A DNA stretch of 33,369 nt from Schoenoplectus triqueter. Its lineage: Eukaryota; Streptophyta; Magnoliopsida; Poales; Cyperaceae. The stretch's first letter is position 1. Every line of letters starts with the position of its first letter. A program made the position numbers and the translations under genes. The stretch spans positions 1 through 33,369 of the forward strand of contig CAXKVV010001180.1 in the NCBI GenBank assembly GCA_964058805.1. The letters run 5' to 3'. Under the pieces are notes generated by a model. That model worked only from the letters and a program-made list of their open reading frames with translations, made no database searches and was not told where the DNA came from. Of the stretch, positions 1 through 11,300 are shown in pieces.

Positions 1-581
1 GAGAGAAAGACAAGATGTAGATACCGCAACTAGAGATGAAAGAGGAAATAATTTCGAAGACAGAATCTTAATTTTTTTCTCATATAGGAAAAAAATGATA
101 TACTATATATTGATGTAAATAATTATTTCTATACTAAAATAGATAATGAGTCATAAAAAAAAGAGCATGATGTAAATAAAATAATATAATAAGAGAGTCA
201 TAATAGAGTCCTAAATAAAATAATACAATAAGAGAGTCATAATATAGTTCTAAATAAGATAATATAATAATAAATTCATAAATAATAAAATGTTACTCCT
301 GACGATGTCTGGCGAATCGACACGACCTCAGACATATAAAATAAAAAATACACTAATGAACTAATTTTTGTATCATTAACATTGATTAAGTTATAGAATA
401 AATAACTAACCATTCCAGGTGTAAATCGGTCTGGTGGAGCAGTCTCACGATGTTGCCATTCAAGAGCAAGTGAGGTGAAAAATCCTGTCTGTGTTGGTTA
501 TGCAAGCTTCGTGGGATCATCCTGAATATGTGATGACTCTTTAGATCATGATGCAAAGTCATACTGTTTGGGATCATATTG

Positions 582-700
582 CACGTAATTAATCGGCTAA
601 CTGTAATGCTGAGGTGACTACATGTAATCAATCAGATGACCATAATGCTAAGGTGACTGCACGTAATCAGTCGACTGACCATAATGTTGAGGCAACTGTA
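582..700 (-). repeat. 39-bp tandem repeat, three copies (13-residue coding repeat)
   Basis: Units begin at 582, 621 and 660 (CACGTAATT, CATGTAATC, CACGTAATC), exactly 39 bp apart. Read on the minus strand they encode a 13-residue repeat of the form QHYG-xxx-DYV-x-SP. The period is a multiple of three, so it fits a low-complexity C-terminal tail of the PMD-like gene. Stops inside some units show decay. Confidence 0.7.
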
Positions 701-1276
701 CAGAGGATCCATCGGTATGTGCTGGGTCTACGAGTAATGCTGGGTGTCGTATAAATCCAAGAACTATGTACCCGATAGATCTGGAACATCAATAGATAGC
801 CTAGCTATAACATCGTCCCAATAGTAATTCTCAAGCAACTATAAATAATTTAAAATATGTTATTAAAATTATGTTGTTCCATATTTTAAAATATAAACTA
901 AAGAAAAATAAAATGCTTACGCTTCTAAAAATACTCATGAAGTTAGCACTTTCACAAGGAAATGGTGGTGGTTGTGGAGTCGATGGGACCTCTGAATCAC
1001 CTGTCGAATCTAGAATAGCATCAATATACGTGGGTAATCTTACAGCATGTAGTAGCTCATCAATCTTATGAGGCATTTCTGTATCCTTAAATTTTCCTTA
1101 CACTCTGAAAGTATGATCTTCCCAAATCGTCTTCATGCTTTAGTAACCGTCCATCGTTAGTGCTCTCTTAGTAACCCTAACGATTTATCTATTACAAAAA
1201 AATATGAAATTAATTAGTTATTATCGATTAATATATACGTCAAGGATCTCTGCTACCGATGGTGCATGAGGTAACA

Positions 1277-2620
1277 TGATAAGTCTCAATGTTATATATT
1301 TTTTATTAGGATTAATCTCAAAATTTACTAATTTTTAGCGTATTATGTTATTTTACTTTCATTTAGAGTTTGAGATACTATCGTGTATTATTTGTTACTC
1401 CAAAAATTATAATAATTTGGATGCTAGATGAATTGAATTGGAGCGCGAGATGAGGAACAAACTCAAGCGCTAAAGAAAACCAAGTTAGTGGTACAAAAAC
1501 TACCAGTCCTACCCGAACTCAAGGAGTCCTACCCGGACCAGTGTAGTTCAATCCAGACTAGAAGTGGTCCGACCTTGACCATGAGTGCCTTTTCATCAGA
1601 GTCATTAGATTTGATTGGAGAGCAGATATTTTGATTCTGGAGATTGAAGAAAACAGATCTCTTCGTCCCATTTCATCCCTAGACCCACAAAGCCTAACTT
1701 TTAAACTCTTTTGAAGTCCAAGAATAAGTCTCCAAGGGAAAAAAATGATTAAAAGAAGATTCCAACACCATCTCCAATGATTCGAGCGAGATTCTGGGAG
1801 CACTTTTTTCTTCTCTTTTTGTGCGCTATGTATCCTTATTTTGTGATGAATTCCTATGATAAAAACTTGAACATGTGTGGCTAGATCCCTTTCTAGGGTG
1901 AAGGCATGTAGTACTCGAAACTCTTTGGTTGATTTTTACTCGGTATTTGGAGTTTTCATTTTTTGTGAGATTTATCTTTGATATTAATTGTATGCTCGTT
2001 GCATTATTTTCTGTGATTGTATGTGTACAATATCCTAGAAATTATGTAGATGACGAGAGTGATTGCTATAATTTTCGACCAAAAAGGTAAAATCTAGAGT
2101 TTGGATACAAAACCTAGTGGTAAGTATTCAACTTAAGTGGGTTGTGACAAATTGAACCAAATAGTAGCATGAGGCACATAAGTGTGAAGTGTTAGTGTTT
2201 GGTACAATTTAGATAAAATATGCTTAAGGGGTCTAAACCTATATGATGAAATATTTAATTGAGGATCCTGAAAAATTTAGATACAACACAGGAAGATGAG
2301 AGCGTAACCCTTCACTAATTTATAATTTAAACCCTCAACCTATTATACAATAAAAAAATATCGAGTAGATCAATTAAGGAGTGGAAAGAAAAGCTGAAAT
2401 CTCTAATATCTTTAATTTGGTTTAATCACCAAATTTTAGTTTAGTGCTTTTAATTTATAGTAATTTAGTATAGTTCAAACAAAATTTTATTTGTCTAAAT
2501 TAGTGAACGTGAGAGAATTGATACTTGACCATTGTCCCTGAGGATTCAACACTCATTTGCTACTTGTCAAGGTCGTGCGTTTGCGATCGAAATTAAGTAT
2601 AAATTAGGATCTTATTAGCA
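1277..2620 (+). mobile_element. Probable solo LTR of a Gypsy (Athila/Tat-like) retrotransposon
   Basis: The stretch begins TGATAAGTCTCAATG, like the TGATAAGCC start of the intact Gypsy LTR at 17073. It shares the same order of landmarks: TTTTTATTAGGATT, then CTAGGGTGAAGGCATGTA, then TGTGATTGTA, then near the end CCTGAGGATTCAACACT followed by GTCGTGCGTTTGCG, which matches the stretch around 18420-18460. No coding region or second LTR follows and PMD-like coding lies on both sides, so a solo LTR left by recombination is the best reading. It is strongly diverged. The right edge is approximate and I found no clean target duplication (TAACA on the left against TACAG on the right). Confidence 0.55.
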
Positions 2621-4270
2621 TACAGTGGAAACACATCATTGATTTGGAAGGGCTTAAGTGAGCTATTAGCGGCACCATAGACGTCATACCACTGTCGATA
2701 TCTCTAGTAGGCAACCTCACACCACTCTTCTTCATTTGTGTCTCGTGGTTCTAATTCATCCCATTTGTCCATGTAAGCGTGATGCTATTATCTCCAGTTG
2801 ATATTCTTTTTCTTGAACTCAAGTGCCGATAATTTTTGATGTTCCTCCATAAATGGTTGCCAAAATAGTTATTCATAAGAAATAATAAATTATATAATTT
2901 TGATATTTTTTAGTACATATTGATAAAATACCTCGAGAAACAGAGAAGATATCGCTTGATGTAAGCCGAAATGTCGCATGACTCGATCGGATAATACCAC
3001 TCCGCCATCGAAAAATAAATAAGTGAAAGCCGACTTGTATAGGAGTCCGACTTGTCCACACAGTCATCGACCATCATCGACAACAAATGTCATATCGACT
3101 CGTACGAGTGCTAATTGGCATGTGTGTGGGATAATATAATGAGCTGATCCCCTCGCATGCTTCACATTGATGCGCGAAGGGTTATGTTACTTTTATCTTA
3201 TCAAGCGTCCATTTTCTATTATAAGTTCAAATTATAATTATTGATTATAAATATATTTTAGTCATTGAATATATTTCAGTCATTAAAAATTATTAAATTT
3301 TTATCTATCAAAAGGAGCACATGTGTCACTGTCCAATATACCTCAGTCATTGAATATGACCATTTTAGATGTGGTAATAGATGATTTGGAGGTAGACACA
3401 TCTAACTCCACAATAACAACAACAGTCATGGACCACCAATGCTTCTAATCAAGCTCTGACATGTCTGATCAAGACGCCGATAGAGATAAACAAGCACATC
3501 AACGCCCTAATTTGTTTGTCCCTCAGATTGTAAATCTCCTTATAAAATAGATATTAGTACTAAATAATAATTAATTATTAATATAAAGTATATTTACAAC
3601 ACTTACCATCAAAATTGGCAGATAATACGCTGACACCGAGTCTTTATTGTTGTCTGGGAGCATGATATACCATGTCAACTTCAAAAATAAAAATAATTAC
3701 ATATCGATCAAGTCTTTGATGATCGTCAGCTTTTAGAGGGTGATCAAAGTGGGAGTGCAATTCTCGAAGGAATATAAAACGTCTTTCAAATTTAAGTTTA
3801 GTTCAAGTTAAATTTATAAAAAAAATGCTAAAGTTCAGATAAATACATCAATTACCTCTCATCCTTGTAGAATATTAAAATATCATTTTGTCCAAATAAC
3901 TGACAAATATAACCCGAGAAATCATTATCGATGTACCCAGCCATTGGCTCACCGATCATCGACATGCCCCGTAGACATGCAATGTCCTGAAAATTTAAAC
4001 CTCGTTAATATTTTAATATAATTAAAAAATATTTTATTAATTATCTCTAGAGTCACTGTGATATCGCCAAAACTTAAGTGAAACATGTGAGTTTCTGGCC
4101 TTCAAAACTCGATCAAGCGCTCAGTAATCCAGTGTTAATTTTTAAGTTGCGGGTCTCTACCTCTTGAACATATATCTCTCGCAGCCTGACGAGATGAAGA
4201 AATTCGAGATCCCGTAATTTATCCAGAATTATCGAGATGTACATTATTGTCAGATGATACTGTGAAATCT

Positions 4271-5545
4271 AATGACATTACTATCTCTGCAATTTTAATT
4301 TCATAATTAGTTTATCATGCACACATAATTTATTTAAGATTAATTTTAAAAATTAATGAAAGTAGTAATTGATTTCTTTTCTAAAAGTTCAAATTTTAGT
4401 ACAATTATTTTATGATAATTAAATAGTATATCTGCATTTTTTTTAAAATCATTATTAATTAATAGAAATAAAGAACACTCTAAAACAGGCATCAGATGAG
4501 ATTGCTGTTTAGACGTGCTAATCACTTTTAAATAGCGTAATATGTATAATAAATATATTATGATTGATCCATTAGACCTTTATTCCTTTTCACCTTATCC
4601 TAATAAGAAAGTAAAAAAAGAAAAAAAAAATACAAAGTGGCCCACATGCTCTCAACAAGCAGCAACACCTTTAAAAGAAAAGAGAAAATAATCCGGCAGT
4701 AAATAAACTTCAAAAATGTTAAGAACAAACCAATTCCGATATTTTTATTAATAACATTAATAAATTTCAAAAATACGAGAATAACACTTGATTGATAGAA
4801 TTCACGAAAGTAACAATTCGTATTTGTTAAACGCGTATCCAGCTCCGCACTTATTAAAAGCGGAACCAAGTCTACACTTGTTAAATGTGGACTAGAGTTT
4901 TTTTTAAGAAAGTTAAAAATTATATTATATTAATTTTAATCAACATATATAACTCAAATCCTCCCTACCCTCTTATAATTAAGTTTATTAATAGACGGAC
5001 CTGAGTAAGATTTAAATTAATAACTAAGTTTATTAATATTTTATTTAACAAATTAACTAAGTTTATAAACTAAGATAATATACTCACTGAATACATTCAG
5101 TTAATCTCTTAATAATATTAAAAAATATATTCAGTAAACTTTTTTGATGAAAAAATATTATTATTAGCTACATAATAATTCATTAAAAAATATAAAGAAT
5201 TATATTACAGTATAATACGATATAATTATTTCAATTTCAGCGATTAGAAGAGTCTCTAAATAACGATCTGATTCTTTCAGCAAATGACTTTCGTACAGTT
5301 TGATTATCGCATTGACTCGATGATGCACATGTGATAGAAAAAAAATAGAATTACTTACAGATGTGGTTATATCATAAATTAACTCATATAATTATCTGTC
5401 TCTTTAGTGTTATGATATAAATTCAAAGATATAGCATGAAAGACACCACTTATTGAATGTCATGCAACATTAAAAGTAATATTGCTTATTGTTACACTTA
5501 ACATCTTCTTTGATTTGTCGATTTGCAAAACAATATTGAATTTTA
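4271..5545. other. AT-rich non-coding stretch with a short 27-bp tandem repeat
   Basis: No open frame here looks like a gene. A 27-bp tandem repeat lies at about 4817-4895: the core (C)TTRTTAAA occurs three times with TTAA at 4827, 4854 and 4881. Each unit tends to form a small inverted repeat such as TCCGC...GCGGA. On the minus strand it reads as a degenerate nine-residue repeat (xFNKCxxGx). The remainder is AT-rich and probably degraded transposon sequence. Confidence 0.5.
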
Positions 5546-5736
5546 CAATTTGCCTTGTTTGAGTTTTGTGCAGGGATTAACATGCAAATAGACTAGTGCA
5601 CAAGAACCACGACTAGTGCTGGGATATAAGAGCTTAATCAAGACTGCATTAGGTTTAGGTTTAGTTAGGTTCAAACTGGGTTGAATTGGTCAAGATAAAT
5701 TGAGCTTAAACAACAAGAAAATTGCATTTGCCCAGG

Positions 5737-5972
5737 GAATCGTTATAACGATTCAGTAAACGTTATAACGGTTCATCTCAATACTCAAACATATTCTAAG
5801 GCAGAAATATTCTAAAAGAAACCAGAGTGTATCGTTATGTAACGATTCAGTAATCGTTACAACGATTTGGGAAACGTACAACGATTTGATAAATCGTTAT
5901 AACGTTTCAGTTCAGTTGATCCAACGGCTATTCTTTCTAAACCGTTATAACGATTTGTAAACCGTTATAACG
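5737..5972. repeat. Cluster of CGTTATAACG palindromes
   Basis: Exact CGTTATAACG occurs at 5741-5750, 5761-5770, 5895-5904, 5943-5952 and 5963-5972. Variants are CGTTATGTAACG at 5833-5844 and CGTTACAACG at 5855-5864. The first lies in a perfect 18-bp palindrome, GAATCGTTATAACGATTC (5737-5754). Two pairs are spaced exactly 20 bp start to start. The half-site TAACG or TAACGG resembles a MYB core. TCCAACGGCTA at 5920-5930 fits the mitosis-specific activator consensus (T/C)C(T/C)AACGG(T/C)(T/C)A exactly. Regulatory function is inferred. Confidence 0.75.
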
Positions 5973-6252
5973 GTTCAGGCTGAAAAATAATTTCTTCAGA
6001 AAATCTATTTTAAAAGGATTACCTCTCCCACTGAAACTGATCTGACTGAGTTGAGTTAACCAATCTAGCTAAATCATTACTTCAGAGAGCTTACTAGCCA
6101 TATACAAAGTGAGAGAGATAATTCAATAGATTGATACACTCAATTAGCCAAATCTTTGTTCAAGCTCAATCTTGTTTCTCTCTATTCTCCCAACTTGATC
6201 CTTCGTGATCTTCTTGAAAACATTCTTTTGAGCTGTAGTGCTCACCTTTTCT

Positions 6253-6322
6253 TGAGTGTGTTGTCACTCACCTTTTCTTTTGAGTGTGTTGTCACTCACC
6301 TTTTTGAGTGTGTTGTCACTCT
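6253..6322. repeat. Three tandem hairpin repeats GAGTG-TGTTGT-CACTC
   Basis: TGAGTGTGTTGTCACTC occurs at 6253, 6281 and 6305, each with self-complementary GAGTG and CACTC arms round a TGTTGT loop and separated by CACCTTTT-type spacers. It lies in the 3' part of the Copia-like LTR, where transcript leader would be expected. Confidence 0.7.
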
Positions 6323-6660
6323 TGTTACCGATAGGCTTGGCAACCCATTTTTGTAAGGGATCAAGTTCTACAAGTGTAAAACTTTTTTTTTAAATATATC
6401 AGCTCAACCTCAATTGTTAGAGGTTGAGGGTCCCGAAGACGTAGGCATTGTTGAAGCCGAACTCCGTTACATCTTGTGTTCTTGCTTTATCTTTACTTTC
6501 TTTTCTCACGTTTCTTTGATTGCTATATTCTTGTGAGAATTGAATTGTTTTAAATCGTATTCCGCTGCCATTATACTTGAACATTAAGTCCCAAATTGGT
6601 TTATACATTTCTACCTTAGGTTCTTTACATTCTTGCACCTTCTTGACCTTTCAATACCAC

Positions 6661-7129
6661 CATCCTAGGGCTTACAATTTCTATCACTTATATTACTTTT
6701 CAATGGTGGAACAACGATGAGCAGATTGATTTATTTGCTGAGTATTCAAATTTTCTACAGTATGAAAATATATAATGCATAATTATATATACGTAGCAAA
6801 ATAGAAATCTTTATTTATTTGCATACTAAAATATTATCTCAGTTGTTATTATTTGATGCAAGTCTCGATCTTCATTTCACTCATCGTCCTTCCATTTCAT
6901 CCATAACCATTGATAAATGAATACACTTTCTGCGACCTATTCTGATCAATCGTCACTCGGAATTATTCTTGGACCGTTGCTATCTGGCCTATCAATTTGA
7001 TTTGGATATGGATAAAAAAGTTTGGGCAAGGTATTAAGAAGTGCTTGAGCGCTATAAAAGGGACATATAAATCGAGAATATGGTATACCAGTTAGGTTTG
7101 ATTTTAAACACATATATTTTTGACATCAT
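6661..7129. other. AT-rich stretch, no gene recognised
   Basis: Between the LTR fragment and the MULE-like remnant I see no convincing coding frame. Parts may belong to the body of the MULE pseudogene on the minus strand, but I could not match any motif. Confidence 0.4.
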
Positions 7130-8280
7130 GTCTTCTACAATGTGGATAATATATTTAAAATTCTTAAAATCACCATTAGATAATGTTTCACCGTGGTGAA
7201 TAACCTCATAGTCCCCCATCCCCTCCCCGCGGTCAGAGCCATATGGATCAACTCTGTGTGGGCGTGATTTTTTAGCTCTTTTATTTAGTTTTTCGATAAT
7301 ATTCGTTGATCACACTTTCCCTCCATTCACTAATATCATAGATGTATTTCATTACAGAATTTGTTGATTGAATGACATTGAATAATTGAGGTAGTATATC
7401 ATATGAACCCTTTTAACTTTTAAAAATTTATTCTATTGCTTTCTTATGACCTCGTCAAACCTTAGAATAGGAAAGATTAATACCCGAAAAATTTACTATT
7501 AGTAATGCACATATTGTTTTAATTGTTAATGTCATATCCTTTGCCAACTCTTTTTTATTGCACCGGCTATTATGTTCGTCATTAATTGTGCATGATCTGA
7601 ATGAGTAATCTCTTAAACACATGAGTGATCGTAGGGATTAGTCTTGATAACCTAAATAAATCTACCTTTAGGACACACATCATATAATCTCTAAAAATAT
7701 CTAGGTCGTTATTTGCATATCATCACCAATATAGATTTACTATTTTCTGTTTCCACCTCGATATTTCCTCTTATATGATTTTATTAATTGCCAATTATAA
7801 TTACTCTTTAGAATTAAATGTTCGATTTTCTGACAACGGATTATTGAATTATGAATGTGATGGAATATTTATTTCATTGATCTTAGAATAAACTCACGTA
7901 TCAGATGATATTTTTCTGACTTATTTTTCACAATCAATTGATATTCTATATATTCATGAGGATCATAATCTGAGTCATCATCTTCATCAGCCTAGTCTCA
8001 ATAAACTTCTCAAATCTTCCAACCATCTACTGAAATAAGTATAAAATCATCATCATCCCATCATCATCATTTTATTCTTCTTCCTCTAATACATCATTAT
8101 ATTCATTATAAGTATATTCGATTTTTGTATCATCAAGGATCATTGTTGAATGTCTTATGAGATTTTCACTTGTTACATTTGGATCGACAAATGTTGGATA
8201 AATGGATTTTTGGAGATCTAATTTATATATTTGATGCGATAAATTCATCGTGGAAGTTATAATATTCTCGATTTTATTGT
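7130..8280 (-). pseudogene. Decayed MULE (MuDR-type) transposase remnant
   Basis: On the minus strand there is an acidic stretch (DEDDDSDYDPHEY, near 7970-7995) and then motifs like the region before the MULE transposase core: KTNPYDHSC (7619-7645) and HSDHAQL (7583-7603), followed by AIKK and LTIKT. Next come YSKV-x-RG-xKKAIE (about 7430-7480) and GSYDILPQLFNVIQ (7367-7408). This order (histidine and cysteine pairs, then the SKAWRA-like helix, then the WEESY-like segment) is typical of plant Mutator-like transposases. Stops and frame changes occur throughout and I could not find the DDE core. The call rests on these motifs only. It shares strand with the PMD pseudogene downstream; PMD domains are often carried by MULEs. 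Confidence 0.5.
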
Positions 8281-8352
8281 TGGTTATGGATAGGTTAAAA
8301 CAAACCGATTAATCTTTGAGAGGATAGTTGCCCCCACACTCTTCCCCTCGCC

Positions 8353-8361
8353 ATGTCGTAG
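8353..8361 (+). promoter_or_regulatory. Minimal upstream ORF (ATG-TCG-TAG) in the XLG leader
   Basis: A two-codon ORF ends 32 nt before the XLG start codon and is out of frame with it. If transcription begins upstream of 8353 it would be the first AUG met by scanning ribosomes. Its context (CGCCATGT) is weaker than the main start (CCACCATGG). Confidence 0.4.
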
Positions 8362-8393
8362 TTCTCCTCTTTATTCCCTCCGACGCCTCCACC

Positions 8394-11300
8394 ATGGACT
8401 ACTCCTTCGCGATAGAGTACGATGGCCCTCCTCTTTCCTACTCCATCCCTCGCGCCATTCCTCTCGACCTCTCTCACATTCCCATGGCCTCTCCCGCGCC
8501 TCCTTCCTCCACCTCCTCTGCGCCAGTTGTTTATCCCCTCCCTTCCCCCCTCCTCCCCTCCAAGGCCCCTACCTCCACCTTCTCTCCTACCTCCGTCATC
8601 GAGACTGGCGCCGTCATGGACCGCTCCGCCGAGCTCACCGAGGATGCGGCTGAAACTTCGGGTCCCGTCAGTCAGTCGCACCGCGTCTCCATTGAGTCCA
8701 ACTCGGAGTTTGATTTCAGATCGGGATCGTCTGCTTCGGACCAGGAAGAAGACGACGACAATGATGTTATGGACGGAGAAGGCGTGGGTTTCTTGCCACA
8801 CGACGGGTTAGTTTTACACTTCTACTAATCGAAGAAGTAACCAGGATCTAGAAGTTGAATTTAATTTTTTAATAAATATAAAATAAAAGAAGAGACTAAA
8901 AGCAAAAATGCTAAGAGAACTAAAAAATGGAAAAAAATGGAAGGGTGTTGACTACTTGGAAAGTTGGAATTAATCTTTTCGATTCTTGAACTGGTTCGAC
9001 ATTGCTTGTACTGGCCGACCACACTTTTCTGGTTGTTTCGTAATTAGTCAACCCAAACCAAGCTTATCAAAATTCGAGTTATTTATGCTCTAGATAAACC
9101 CGAAAACTCCTAGATTGTCATGCATTGAAGGACGACTACTGTTTTTCTTTTCATTTCCTTATATTTGGATCTTGTAGTGGTTAGCTTTCGAGCATTTGCC
9201 GTTACTGTTTCAGTCGGATGTATAGTTGCAATAGGTTGGTAACTGTTTTCCATTTCTTTATGGTTATTCTCAGCTACTTTGGCCTTTAATTGAGGTTATG
9301 TATAAAACCAGGACCCAACTTGTAACATGATGAATCTTGCCATAAATAGATATTGATTATTGAATGTAAAGTTTTTTCTCGTTTCTTCTTTTTATCTATT
9401 ACAGTGGCAAACATCTTGTCACTTTCCGTGATTCACCCGCTCTAGAAACTTCAGGACCAAGAAGGTCAACAAAGAAAGGCACATGCTATCACTGCGGCAA
9501 AGGGTCTCGCTTCACTGAGAAAGAGTCCTGCCTAGCATGCGGTGCCAAATATTGTGCTGATTGCCTGATCCGTGCAATGGGTTCAATGCCAGAGGGGCGG
9601 AAGTGCATCACTTGCATTGGTCATCCCATCTTAGAATCAAAGAAGGAGAAAATTGGTAATGGCTCGAAGGTTCTAAAAAAGCTACTTAGCAGTAGAGAGG
9701 TAGAGCAGGTGATGAGGGCAGAGAAATGTTGCAATGCCAACCAGCTAAGGCCTGAAGATGTGTTTGTTAATGACAAGAAACTGAGTTTGGATGAATTGGC
9801 TCACTTGCAGACCTGCCCTTGTCCTCCGCCGAAGCTGAAGCCAGGATACTACTGGTATGATAAGGTGTCGGGCTACTGGGGCAAGGTGAGATAATTCTTG
9901 GCACTCTTAGTGCTTTAAAACTTAGCATTTGAGATAATTTTTAGTGCTCTTACTGGCACCGGTTATGTAGTGTTCAGAGGCCAACCTGTTATAGGATACA
10001 ATGTTTATTTTTTTCTTTTCCTTTTTTGTCATATCTCTTGAGATTGTTGGGTTTTTTTTTTATGCTCCTTTATGTCTGGAAGCTGCTTTTTTAGTGACAA
10101 AAGTGTATTTTTTTTTAAACAATTCTCTAAAGCACAATGGTTTTAGTATTGAGGCAAAATTATGGTTAAGCTATGAGAACAGGAGTTAATTATTTGGATG
10201 AAGATGTGAAATGCCCATATTTTGCTTCTCGAATTTTGTTACGCTTTGATTTGCTTCCATAATCTGACCTGATATATTTGACCTTGTTTGTAGATTGGAC
10301 ACAAGCCATCACAAATTATCACACCAAACTTGAATGTTGGTGGGATTTTAGAGAAAAATGCTAGCAATGGTAACACGGGCATCTGTATAAATGGCCGAGA
10401 GATCACAAAATCGGAGCTTCAAATGCTTAAGGTTTTCTCTCTCTCTTTCTCTCCACCCTTCGTCTTTCCTTTCTCCCTCTTTGCTCGTATCCCTTCCTTT
10501 GAGCTATTGTAATTACGCAATTCTGATATTAACCCCTTTTCCTTGTTATGTAGTTGGCTGGAATTCAATGTGCTGGGAAACCTCAATTTTGGGTTAATTC
10601 TGATGGATCCTACCAAGAGGAGGGACAAAAGAAAATCATCGGACGGATTTGGGGCAAGGTTAGAGCTTTTGGCTGTGTTTACACCATGCAATGTGTTGCA
10701 AAACATCTAGAAATGCTGTAATTCTGTTTTGCAGGATTGATAAAGAGCAATGCCCCAATTTACCCTTGCAATGAGTACCAAATAACTCCAGACTATAGTC
10801 ACCTAAAATAAACTAAACTTTGAGACGGAGAGCATCAGTCAGACTTTTCTGTTATGCTTTATTAGGTTTAGGCTTTTATATTATATTGTGGAGTAAGACA
10901 GATATTTCTTGCTCTTGATGTGGGCAGATGGAACATTAGGTCTTAGCTTAACATGTCCTCAGACAGTAGGTCTTAGCTCTTGATGGGGCACATGAACATT
11001 ATTGCTTTTTCTTTACGTTTTGATTGACATCAAGTGCATATGTCTGGTCCTGAATAATGCTACTTCAAGGTTGAAACAAAATGCTGAACCAAGCTTTACT
11101 TAAAAGTTAAAACAAGAGACCTTTACAAATTATGCTATCTCTCTCTTTAATTATTCCCTGTCAAACAGCCAATTGTGAAGCTGCTCTGTCCAGTTTTGTC
11201 TCTACCGACACCTAGAGGTGCACCGCATCCACACCTCAACGACAAAGAATATGTTGAGTTGGCTAGACATGGTATGTCTGATTATGTTGAAAACAAGCCA

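Larger units (their letters stand above)
390..4270 (-). pseudogene. Decayed plant mobile domain (PMD / MAIN-like) gene, split by a solo LTR
   Basis: Reading the minus strand from 4270 downward gives, in shifting frames and with stops, the run of motifs typical of PMD proteins (often annotated as serine/threonine phosphatase 7 long form homologs). These are ITERLIEF-stop-RPETHMFHL then GDITVTLE (4045-4131), GEPMAGYIDNDF then GYICQLFG (about 3880-3960), LPDNNKDSVSAYYLPIL (about 3608-3665), LYRRLDQTCQSLIRSIGG (about 3430-3510), DRVMRHFGLHQAI (about 2945-2990), and YMDKWDELEP (2746-2775) followed by YRQWYDVYGA. A further tail lies at 1076-960 and a 13-residue repeat at about 580-720. The codon at 4102-4104 is TGA where the family usually has Trp. 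PMD proteins are linked to silencing (MAIN, MAIL1) or are carried by transposons. Frameshifts, stops and an LTR insertion show this copy is dead. The family call is from motif recognition; exact ends and introns are not resolved. Confidence 0.7.
5550..6660 (+). mobile_element. Copia-like LTR fragment (SIRE/Maximus-like by look)
   Basis: The block starts near TTGTTTGAGTTTTGTGCAGG, a sequence common at the start of SIRE/Maximus-type Copia LTRs. It ends around TATTCCGCTGCC and CCACCATCCTAGGGC, resembling the LTR end and leader of that group. No gag or pol coding follows. Inside are a palindrome cluster (5737-5972) and three short hairpin repeats (6253-6322). No partner LTR or target duplication was seen, so it is a solo or truncated LTR. 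Assignment to the group is from general resemblance only. Confidence 0.45.

Noticed and set aside
4600..4869. 89-aa minus-strand frame with hydrophobic runs
   Set aside because: The hydrophobicity reflects AT-rich DNA; it overlaps the 27-bp repeat and shows no domain.
5737..5972. CRISPR-like array reading of the regularly spaced palindromes
   Set aside because: Repeats are only 10-18 bp, spacing is irregular beyond the pairs, and the context is a plant LTR.
8295..8811. Long minus-strand (168 aa) and second plus-frame (129 aa) open frames over XLG exon 1
   Set aside because: They overlap the GC-rich first exon of XLG, whose own frame matches the conserved N-terminus; the others are low-complexity shadows.
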